The position numbers and the translations under genes were made by a program. This document shows positions 8,922 to 15,174 of a DNA stretch of 15,174 nucleotides, in pieces (within the stretch, counting starts at the first letter, position 1; each line of letters begins with the position of its first letter). Source of the stretch: Terana coerulea. Taxonomy: Eukaryota; Basidiomycota; Agaricomycetes; Polyporales; Phanerochaetaceae. The notes under the pieces are model-generated. The model did no database searches. It was not told where the DNA came from and saw only the letters and a list, made by a program, of their open reading frames with translations. The stretch is from NCBI GenBank assembly GCA_024811115.1, contig JAKOGH010000570.1, forward strand, positions 1 to 15,174, given 5' to 3'.

Positions 8922-8959
8922 GTGAGCGTAAGTGCTTGTTCTTTATCCTTCTCAACTAG
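8922..8959 (+). other. Putative intron, 38-39 nt, exact ends uncertain
   Basis: GTGAGC at 8922 or GTAAGT at 8928 could be the donor. The acceptor could be CAACTAG (ends 8959) or GTTTAG (ends 8966). It follows the clearest WD40 blade directly. Confidence 0.4.
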
Positions 8960-9241
8960 TGTTTAGATGTGCACATTTAGTCCATTGGCTAGTATCGCCC
9001 AGACTTTCCGAGCCCAGGACCATTAGGCGGCGAACAAGCATCTACCTGTCGAAATAACCGGCGCTGCACTGGCGGCCCGACCGTGAATCGCTCATACGCC
9101 TACTTCACGGGCATCATGGAATTCGATGCGTGCCGAATGATTGAGCCTACATGTAGTCGCTTACAACGGATTATCACGAGAATGTGGGATATCAATAGCT
9201 CGCAGGTCATAGACTACTTAGTTCACGACTACAGATTCCTC

Positions 9242-9291
9242 GTAAGTCTGAGTCAGTATTGCTACCAAAGCTCGATAACGCGCTCCTCCAG
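9242..9291 (+). other. Spliceosomal intron, 50 nt
   Basis: The donor is CTC|GTAAGT, a CGATAAC branch-like site follows, and the acceptor is CTCCTCCAG. Removal joins LVHDYRFL to GPGCLSRDGE in frame, within WD40-like sequence. Confidence 0.55.
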
Positions 9292-9559
9292 GGGCCTGGC
9301 TGTCTGTCGCGCGATGGCGAAGCTCCTGCGTTGTATCGGCTCCTTCGGGTTTCGATGTGTCGCCGTGGAGGAAAGGCGAAGCGTGGCGCTGTGCACCTTA
9401 GGCAATTCTACTCGGCCAAATCGTCCCTTGACCTTCCATCCAAACAGTTATGTTCTTGTCGCCCGTTGACGGCGAGTCCAATCGCCCACCCTGTGGGATG
9501 TAGCGCCAACAAACACGGACCAAACTGGTCGCGGTTACTTCAACCACTAGAACACACGT

Positions 9560-9622
9560 GTAAGTATTAGCTCCCTTCAAGGTTGACTAACTGACGCCCT
9601 GAATGGGACGGCTTCGCAATAG
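9560..9622 (+). other. Putative intron, 63 nt
   Basis: GTAAGT donor at 9560, a TTGACTAAC branch site and a CAATAG acceptor. With the next intron it would leave a 27-nt micro-exon, so a single longer intron to 9715 is also possible. Confidence 0.4.
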
Positions 9623-9649
9623 TTAACGGGTCCTGTACTTTCAGTGGCG

Positions 9650-9715
9650 GTAAGTCTCACGTGTATCTTGGTGTTAGTTCTCATTAATCAAGTTCGCAAT
9701 CTTAACTTGATATAG
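9650..9715 (+). other. Putative intron, 66 nt
   Basis: GTAAGT donor, a TTAACTT branch-like motif and a GATATAG acceptor. The following exon encodes a Gly/Asp-rich run from a short ATGGAG repeat, then a WD40-like end. Confidence 0.5.
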
Positions 9716-9810
9716 GCTCATGGAGATGGAGATGGAGGCGATGGCCACTACGTATATGCGCTGACAGACTCGGAAATTGTTTTATGGGAAGCACCGTGTA
9801 GGTCTGCACC

Positions 9811-10392
9811 GTCACGTGCTGAATGCATTGTCTATGGCTTATACGTCGTTCCGGCCTCGAAGAGCACTACGTGTCAGCGTTCGCGAGCAATGATGAAGGC
9901 GAGTCGGCGCTGTGATTCTGTTGGCCTTACTAACTTTCTACGCCCGGGAATCGATCTCCTTTGTATCTTCAGTGAAAGCGCTTGCTGTTTATGCTGCTTG
10001 CTTTGCGACCCTGCTTCTTTGTGTCTTTCAAATCGGCATCCGCTGGTCTTCTATCGTGTGCTACATGCGCGCCGTCGTACGTGTGTCATCACTTTGCTTT
10101 GTCAGATGATACTGAAAGCGACGCCAGATGACACGGATCTGAGCTTGACTGCCACCTTTCCTTTGTTCGATATGCCACCCCGCTTCCACGTGTACCTAAT
10201 TCATTTGATTTGTGTCCCTCAATGCGTCTTTGTTAGTACTCTGGCGCTTAAAGGGGCGTATGGCGGGAGCTCGAAGTCTACAAGCCCCTCTGATGTCTCT
10301 TCACTCATACGTCTGCGTCACTGCTCTGCATTGCTCACCGTGCGGCCACTCCAATGCGGTATCGCTTCTTGACATCTCTGCTCCGTTTTCAG
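9811..10392. other. Unresolved stretch between WD40 and MYND regions
   Basis: A short plus-strand block (LEEHYVSAFASNDEGESAL, about 9856-9915) looks coding and may end the WD40 gene. Beyond it a pyrimidine-rich plus strand gives a Cys/Leu-rich open frame (9890-10372) with no domain, probably spurious. A CCGTTTTCAG acceptor closes the stretch at 10392. Confidence 0.35.
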
Positions 10393-10517
10393 AGGCGGGC
10401 TCTGCGTCGAGGAGCAATTAATCAGTCTAGATCTGGTCAATATACTGGTCGAAATCGCAGGCGCCCGCCTGGTGCCGGAAGGGCGCCCGTCATTTGACGG
10501 AAGACATCGAGTTCAAG

Positions 10518-10567
10518 GTAAGTATGTACGTTACAGTCCCTCGGCAGAGTTTTACGATCCTGAACAG
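10518..10567 (+). other. Putative intron, 50 nt
   Basis: The donor is CAAG|GTAAGT and the acceptor is CTGAACAG. The best downstream frame is off by one base from the upstream exon, so an indel lies nearby or the acceptor is misplaced. Confidence 0.5.
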
Positions 10568-10829
10568 GCGTGCCATGATGAAGCTATCACCTTACTGGCG
10601 AAATGTGTTATCTATTACGCCAAGGAGATCAGCCAGCAGCGTTGATGAAGATGTAGTCATTCACGTCGCTCGCCCGAAGCGTCGGCATCCTTCTTGATGT
10701 TGTCTGGACGTGCCGGGTTCGGGCACTTTCCGGCGCTGAGAGTTCACCTGTGCACAACGGCTGGGGCGTCCTCAAAACGCGCCATGTCCAGCTCCTTCTC
10801 AACTTCGCCATCTTACACATCGCTGCTCT

Positions 10830-10878
10830 GTATGTGGGTCTCTTTGTGCAATCATGTGCTTGGCTGGCGGTTTGATAG
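10830..10878 (+). other. Putative intron, 49 nt
   Basis: GTATGT donor and TTTGATAG acceptor directly after the helical block ending HIAAL. Confidence 0.45.
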
Positions 10879-11924
10879 CTCGTGCGGCCGAAATCACCCG
10901 ATTCCTTTCGCGAAAATTGTCTTCACTCTATGGGTCGACAGTCGGCATCCATTGTGGTCACAAGCACTCCTAAACTGCTTACACATGACTATCAGAGTGC
11001 CTGCGAGAACGATCATACGTCCATGCCACACTTCTACGAGGATATTGTCACAACCACTGGTCCCTGCAAAGTCCAGGCCAAACTCTTGCACGAGCTGGAG
11101 GCAGACAGAAGTTCTCGATCGGCCCTCGCTGCGAGCTGCTCCACCAAGTTCACGCTTTGGCTTACTATGGCCCAGGTGTACTCGGAGCCAATGGGGTACT
11201 TTTAGTCGCGGCATTAGCCTCTTATGCGGCCGTCGGGAACTGTTCAGGAGGCGGCGTTACATCGAGAGGCGTAACTCTCTTAGGGGTCCATGTCATCGCG
11301 TCGCACAGCATCGCTGCTCTACACACTATGATCTACTGACGGAATGGATTGAATATTGTATAGAATTCTAATGAAGAAAGCCGCCTTGCTTGGCGGTCCC
11401 AAATTGGGCGCCCGACTTGGCGAGAGGATTGGAGGACATCGACTGCGTCGAACTGGCCGCTCAGGCTCTGTTATTTGCTGCACAGTCACAAGCAGGAAGT
11501 CAGTCGCACAAAATTGGTAGGAGATGAGTATTTGTTCTGTATATACGTGCAATCTGAGCATTTTGGTGTTTTTAGACAAACTATCCGGTCTTCTCCACTG
11601 GATTGCCGTGGTAGCGGCGGGAGGGCGCTACATCCGGATACTCCTGGACAACTTACCGCCACAGTCTATCGCGTTTTGACCAACCTTCCATGGATTCCTC
11701 CATCTCTTGCTCTACATAAATCGCGGGCATTATTACGGCTACTCATGAAGCACTCTCGGCGCTATCTCCGTCCGACTATCCGTCGCGTGATCACGCATTG
11801 GAAACCTGGGCTGAGTTTGGCGCAGATTTTGGACACTAGCTTCGCTCTCAATATCACAGGATGGGAACCGCCCACGTCTTCCGATGCATTGTCCGGGCGT
11901 GCTTGGGGATGCCATTGGTCTAAG

Positions 11925-12098
11925 TGCCTTTGCTCCGGGAGCGCCGGCTTTGCACCTCTTGCGTCTCTGTCGGGGCTGCCAGAAAGCTTATTACTGTGGT
12001 GTTAGGTGCGAAAGTCGTGAGTATCGTTTCCTTCTTTATAGCACAGGACTGATTTATGACGTTTTATAGGGATTGGTCGAGATCATCGCGCAGTATGC
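11925..12098 (+). other. MYND zinc-finger domain (split by an intron)
   Basis: The second half is clear: CRGCQKAYYCGVRCES from 11968 to 12015. The 53-nt intron (12017-12069) follows, then RIGRDHRAVC. The spliced product has C-x2-C-x5-C-x3-C-x7-H-x3-C, the MYND spacing. The usual Trp of the DW pair is absent in frame, yet GATTGG (DW) sits one base away at 12071-12076, so two compensating indels are likely. The first Cys pair appears as CLC at 11925-11933 in another frame, one residue short. The domain is therefore recognisable but damaged. Confidence 0.65.
12017..12069 (+). other. Spliceosomal intron inside the MYND finger, 53 nt
   Basis: The donor is AGTC|GTGAGT, a CTGAT-like branch follows, and the acceptor is TTTTATAG. 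Splicing restores the MYND Cys-His-Cys spacing, which strongly supports it. Confidence 0.6.
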
Positions 12099-12200
12099 CG
12101 CGGCGAGAATACTCTCACGGCATTGGATTAAATAGCAAGGGCTCTAGTCAATGTCCTTCATTCCTCACTGTACATTATGTGTTATCATATATGGTATCTG

Positions 12201-12257
12201 GTAAATACTGTCTGATCGCTGTAGCCGGTCCGTATTACCATATAACTAATATTCAAG
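12201..12257 (+). other. Putative intron, 57 nt
   Basis: GTAAAT donor, ATAACTAAT branch site and ATTCAAG acceptor. Coding signal resumes within 60 nt downstream. Confidence 0.4.
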
Positions 12258-12397
12258 CACGTCGCCCGATAATAACACGGCACAAGAGGAGGCTCCTTCA
12301 CTTCGTTCAGGGAGAAGGTCAGGGCGGCGTTTGGCTAGGGTGGCGTTGGCCGAGGCTGCTCACAAGGCTTGTGGTCAATTAATCTGCCTTGTCGCAT

Positions 12398-12920
12398 TCG
12401 TCGCAGCGACGATATTCTCGAGGAGGCGAGGGCGACCGTTGGGGACGTAGCTCGAACGCGCTACCACAAGCAGACAGGTCAGAGACGAAGAGCGTATAGA
12501 GCCCTGATAGACAGACTCACCGTGCTGCAGTACGTCCGCTAGCGACGATATTCTACCGACCGGCCGAGAGGCGGCCGTCGAGGGCGCGGCTCGAAAGACA
12601 GCGGTAGGTCGGATGTTCGCCCTGCTGGCGGGATCCTGCTGCGAGCCCTCGCTGCACGGGGCGCCCTCCGAGTGGCGATCCCTGTGAGCTGTGACGAACA
12701 ATCATCTCCCTGTGCGTGCTTACTCCGCAGGTATTCGGGCGTGCGGCCATGCTGAGTACGGGCTTGAGGCTGCTGGACGGCACTTGGACAAAGAACAACT
12801 TTACAGCGCGCGCCTCCACGCTGAGAATTGTCGGGCGTTTAGATGGATCCGGGCCGTCATTGACATGCCGATCTTATCTTACTCTCGCGCGAGCGCTACA
12901 GCAAGTCTGCTTCATCTCGA
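12398..12920 (+). repeat. Inverted duplication, copy A
   Basis: This stretch matches the reverse complement of 14675-15174 along its whole length. Shared landmarks in order are GCAGCGACGATATTCTCGA, GACGAAGAGCGTATAGAG, GGTCGGATGTTCGCCCTGCT, CTGCTGGACGGCACTTGGAC and GACATGCCGATCTTATCTTA. The same endpoints are 523 nt apart here and 500 nt in copy B, so copies differ by many small indels, often in short homopolymers (for example CGCCTCC versus CGCTCC). It is the 3' part of the MYND-region gene. Confidence 0.85.
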
Positions 12921-13344
12921 TTCTCGACTCAGTCTTTCGCCGTTTCTACAGTAAAACGAACGCATTTCATAGAAGTATAGCAGCGCACATGAAATGCTCT
13001 GAAGAATGTTCTTAAAATGCGAAAAGAAGCCCGTTCTACGGCCGTGAGCTGTCTTTCCGTCATCAGCCTGTAAGCCCATCCGCGATTTTCCTCAAGCTGG
13101 CGTGTCATGGCATGCTCGTTGGCTCGAGAGCAGCCTTGAACTAATATACCGTGGATTTAGCGCAAGGTTTACACAGCCAAGCAAATGCTCCACGATGTCT
13201 AGTGCATTTTTGCATTTTCGGCCCGCCCTCTGCCACGATAACCGTTGCTGGTGGAATAGTGATTGGCGTTGGGATTCGGAGGACGAATGGCCCGCAACCT
13301 CACACTGGAACTGGGCTGCAGAGAGCTTGCCAAACTCCCAGAGG
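12921..13344. other. Spacer after copy A, no gene called
   Basis: Open frames exist on both strands from about 13100 (plus 13102-13467, minus 13092-13475), each over 100 codons, but they mirror each other and neither shows a domain or splice context. The stretch 12960-13090 shows nothing. Confidence 0.35.
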
Positions 13345-14026
13345 TCAGACTCCCACGCCCAGGCCTGTGTGCACCTGTGCAGTCCGAATCCTGGGCGGCG
13401 GGGTGGAAGCATAGCCTTGGCCTTTTGGTCTTGGCGGCGGCACCCGGCGCCGGACCTCCTCGAGTAAATCAACATGGAGGGTAGCCAATGCCTGGTGAAG
13501 GTGACCTATGGTTACAGGGCGTCGGAATTGGTGGACGGCGTCCGCTGTCGAGGTTTGCCGAAGGGGTAGCGAGAAGGCATGCCGGTCGTTGCAGCGGGCC
13601 CTGCGTCGGTAAGCGCACCTGAGTACACGGCGGCGAGCCTCCAGCAGGATACACACTTGGGCGATGGCTTGACGTGCGCGCGATTGGACATCCGCGTCGC
13701 CGCCTCGCTCGGTTGGGTCGGCCGCGCGCGATGTGTTGACAAGCTCCTGTATCTGCATTCAAGAGTGAGAACGTGCTAAGCGACAACGAACTTACGGAGC
13801 GGCCTCTAGCCGTCAGCGGAACTGACCGGAGCCTCGGGACGGAGCGCAGTGTGGCATTGTTCGCCTGCCGTGGAGCACGTCGAACGGTCTGACAGAGGAG
13901 AGTAGAGCGGCAGGTACGTACTAGCGTAGTGAAGTACTCTTCGATGCACGCTCGAGCTTTGGAGCCGGTGTACAGGTCGCTGTCGCGAACTATAGAAAAT
14001 GTCGGCGGGAGTCGGGCCGATGACAA
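13345..14026 (-). CDS. Candidate spliced gene of unknown function
   Basis: The minus strand has a plausible start at 14024-14026 (MSSARLPPTFSIVRDSDLYT, then GSKARACIEEYFTTL). The frame stays open to an intron at 13753-13795. Splicing shifts into a second long open frame, IQELVNTSRAADPTERGGDA, then QSRARQAIAQVCILLEARRR, LHQALATLHVDLLEEVRRRV, and a Pro/Arg-rich tail reaching position 13345. With the 43-nt intron removed the product has no internal stop, about 210 residues. A second GT-AG pair at 13889-13921 is only 33 nt and in frame, so I leave it unspliced. The Arg/Pro-rich composition in GC-rich DNA can give spurious open frames, and no domain is recognised. It lies between the two inverted copies. 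Confidence 0.35.
13753..13795 (-). other. Putative intron, 43 nt
   Basis: The minus-strand donor is CTCC|GTAAGT and the acceptor is TTGAATGCAG, with CTCAC-like motifs before it. Removal joins two long open frames. Confidence 0.45.
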
Positions 14027-14674
14027 TTTATCTTACGGTAGCGAGGATCGATGTTAGAGAACGAGGGGTTTGACGGCGGGTGGCGTACGCGGCCGCGTCG
14101 CATGCTAGTTCCGTTTGAAGGTGTGAGTCGCGGGTGATGGAAAAATAATGACAGACGTGCGCTATGTAGTAGTGCTTGGTCGTGATGAGCGAGAATGAAT
14201 CGAATAGCGGGCGACGAAGCAACGACAGCTCAGGTTGCCTTAAATAAGAGTGAGCAGACATTATAGAGGTCGGGTACTTGAGCTCTCGACAAAACAGACA
14301 AGGACGTATGGAGACCGCTGAGATTTATGAAAACCTCGTTGCGGCGAAGCATGCGTCTCCGGCGTGCGGAACCTCGTGTCGTGGATCCTAGTCTTTCGGG
14401 GCTTTGTGAATCTGTGATAAGAGTCGTCGGGTGATTCGCGGCAGCAAGCCAACTCACCGAATGAGCACCGCATGACTGGGATGTGTGGAGAAAGGCGAGG
14501 CTGACGGCTGCGTCGTGTAGCGGCAACTGCTACTGCCCGTGCCGGTGGCTTTGAGTCCTCGATGGGCATATGGCGTCTGCCCAGCCTCATGTGCCGGAGC
14601 CTGGTGTAGCCTGCCCACGGTGAAAGGATGTTGTTCGTTCGAAGGACTGAGGCGAGGAGTGCGGCGATATGAAG
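14027..14674. other. Spacer before copy B, weak minus-strand coding signal
   Basis: The minus strand holds a protein-like piece, EVFINLSGLHTSLSVLSRAQ then VPDLYNVCSLLF (about 14235-14345), and an open frame at 14261-14755 that starts inside copy B. Neither can be joined into a gene with confidence. They may be the 3' end of the copy B gene. No RNA gene or repeat was seen. Confidence 0.3.
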
Positions 14675-15174
14675 TCGAGATGAAGCAGACTTGGCGTGAG
14701 CGCTCGCGCGGAGTAAGATAAGATCGGCATGTCGATGACGGCGGATCCATCCCAACGCCCGACAATTCTCAGCGTGGAGCGCGCGCTTGCAAAGTTGTCT
14801 TTGTCCAAGTGCCGTCCAGCAGCCTCAGCGCGTCAAGCATGGCCGCACGGCCGAATACGCAGGGGCTTACGCACAGGAGATGATTGCTCCGTCACGGCTC
14901 GGGGATCGCCACTCTCGGGAGCGCTCCCGGTGCAGCGAGGGCTCGCAGCAGGATCGCCAGCAGGGCGAACATCCGACCTCTGCATGATGCTTGAGCCAGC
15001 GTCCTACGTGGCCGCCCTCGCTCGTCGAGAATATCGTCGCTGCGGACGACTGCAGCAGTGAGTCTGTCTATCAGGAGCTCTATACGCTCTTCGTCTCGGC
15101 CTGTCTGCAGGTAGCGGTGTTCGAGCTACGTCACACGGCCGCCTCCTCGTCGAGAATATCGTCGCTGCGGACGA
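14675..15174 (-). repeat. Inverted duplication, copy B, truncated by the window edge
   Basis: This is the reverse-oriented partner of 12398-12920 and the 3' part of a paralogous gene running leftwards. On the minus strand it reads RYLQTGRDEERIELLIDRLT, AAVVRSDDILDE, then MFALLAILLRALAAPGAL, FGRAAMLDALRLLDGTWTK, DNFASARSTLRIVGRWDGS and IDMPILSYSARALTPSLLHL. Frame changes are needed but fewer than in copy A. The sequence beyond 15174, where any MYND finger of this paralog should lie, is not visible. Confidence 0.85.
15021..15174 (-). repeat. Internal direct repeat, period 125 nt
   Basis: CTCGTCGAGAATATCGTCGC continuing TGCGGACGA is identical, 29 nt, at 15021-15049 and 15146-15174. On the minus strand each copy encodes VRSDDILDE. 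Copy A holds a diverged version of the same pair, with AGCGACGATATTCT at 12405 and 12541 (136 nt apart), so the tandem duplication predates the inverted duplication. Confidence 0.7.

Larger units (their letters stand above)
8450..9810 (+). pseudogene. WD40 beta-propeller gene, frameshifted
   Basis: WD40 proteins form beta-propeller scaffolds for protein interactions. Several blades are readable. Blade 1 (about 8500-8626) reads KLSGLAFAAFGPSR, shifts to TKLAVGDHYTVQV, and shifts again to VQTGEILGVIA. Blade 2 (8830-8928) is the clearest: LLGHPRLVAMAVRNDGRLAT, then GGGTDICVWRTDGE, with the expected GH, DGR and VW. Blade 3 reads LLHGHHGIRC near 9103, then changes frame to RMWDINSSQVIDYLVHDYRF (9179-9238). 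An intron (9242-9291) joins it in frame to GPGCLSRDGEAPALY. Blade 4 gives FHPNSYVLVA, then TLWDVAPTN near 9490-9515. A last piece, DSEIVLWEAP, lies near 9767-9798. ATG 8450 (MNDSLLYEKKWVMDE) is a plausible start. The blade order supports one gene, but many one-base shifts break it. It may continue into the MYND region downstream, though no link is proven. Confidence 0.6.
10393..12920 (+). pseudogene. MYND zinc-finger gene with helical repeats, frameshifted
   Basis: Ordered coding blocks run along the plus strand. The exon 10393-10517 reads VEEQLISLDLVNILVEIAG and ends at a canonical donor. After the intron comes CHDEAITLLAKCVIYYAKEI. Helical blocks follow: TRHVQLLLNFAILHIAAL (to 10829), VHALAYYGPGVLGANGVLLV then AALASYAAVGN (about 11148-11240), and ELAAQALLFAAQSQAGSQ (about 11450-11505). 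They resemble armadillo-like helical repeats, which fungal MYND proteins often carry; this is inference. The MYND finger lies at 11925-12098. Past the intron at 12201-12257 come RRLARVALAEAAHKACGQLI (about 12320-12380), then RSDDILEEARATVGDVARTR and ALIDRLTVLQYV (12402-12540). The end is FGRAAML and LDKEQLYSARLHAENCRAF. From 12398 on it is duplicated in inverted orientation at 14675-15174. Frame changes are frequent. MYND fingers mediate protein-protein contacts; the specific function is unknown. Confidence 0.55.

Noticed and set aside
9720..9737. ATGGAG triplicate run
   Set aside because: Three short units only, inside probable coding sequence (Gly/Asp-rich). Not a meaningful microsatellite.
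10694..11371. 225-codon plus-strand open frame
   Set aside because: It reads straight through a canonical intron (10830-10878), and better protein-like blocks lie in the other frames, so it is probably a shadow.
13889..13921. GTACGT...GTCAG intron, 33 nt
   Set aside because: It is shorter than usual fungal introns and in frame, so the open frame does not require it.
14261..14755. 164-codon minus-strand open frame
   Set aside because: It starts inside inverted copy B, and copy A shows the same stretch in a different frame. Composition is low-complexity Arg/His/Ser-rich. It is not a supported gene.
1..15174. CRISPR array, tRNA or rRNA genes, bacterial operon or phage module
   Set aside because: No regularly spaced repeats, no tRNA-like cloverleaf with a GTTCGANTC arm, no rRNA-like blocks, and the intron structure is eukaryotic.

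Overview
The window looks like nuclear DNA of a filamentous fungus, most likely a basidiomycete (Agaricomycetes). There are no bacterial-style long ORFs or ribosome-binding sites. Coding signal comes in short blocks joined by very small introns (about 43-66 nt) with GTAAGT, GTATGT or GTGAGT donors, CTNAC/CTAAC-like branch sites and YAG acceptors. The one domain pair I can name, WD40 blades and a MYND zinc finger, is common in expanded basidiomycete families. No gene could be traced from start to stop in one undamaged frame. Most coding blocks change frame by one base every 50-150 nt, so the region is either decayed accessory sequence or an assembly carrying uncorrected indels.

Layout, left to right. 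127-1520 (-): unrecognised degenerate gene with a coiled-coil-like N-terminal part. 1520-1770: divergent intergenic region with a TATA-like box. 1840-3018 (+): a second unrecognised degenerate gene with two small introns. 3019-4700: gene-poor, holding a 145-nt fold-back element (3683-3827). 4723-6140 (-): unrecognised degenerate gene with a credible start. 6361-6578: a second, unrelated fold-back element. 6657-7128 (-): fragment with two CxxC pairs. 7270-7804 (-): C-terminal two exons of a gene whose frame is preserved across a canonical intron, with further coding fragments upstream to about 8230. 8450-9810 (+): a run of WD40 blades with a MYND-like remnant among them. 9811-10392: unresolved. 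10393-12920 (+): helical-repeat-like blocks, a MYND finger and a C-terminal region. 13345-14026 (-): small spliced candidate gene. 14675-15174 (-): an inverted copy of the C-terminal region at 12398-12920.

The inverted copies at 12398-12920 and 14675-15174 imply two paralogous genes arranged tail to tail, the second running off the right edge. The domains present (WD40, MYND, helical repeats) point to protein-protein interaction. I see no evidence that the genes form one pathway. The most interesting structures are the two fold-back elements and the convergent paralog pair; I found no convincing new defence or mobile system.
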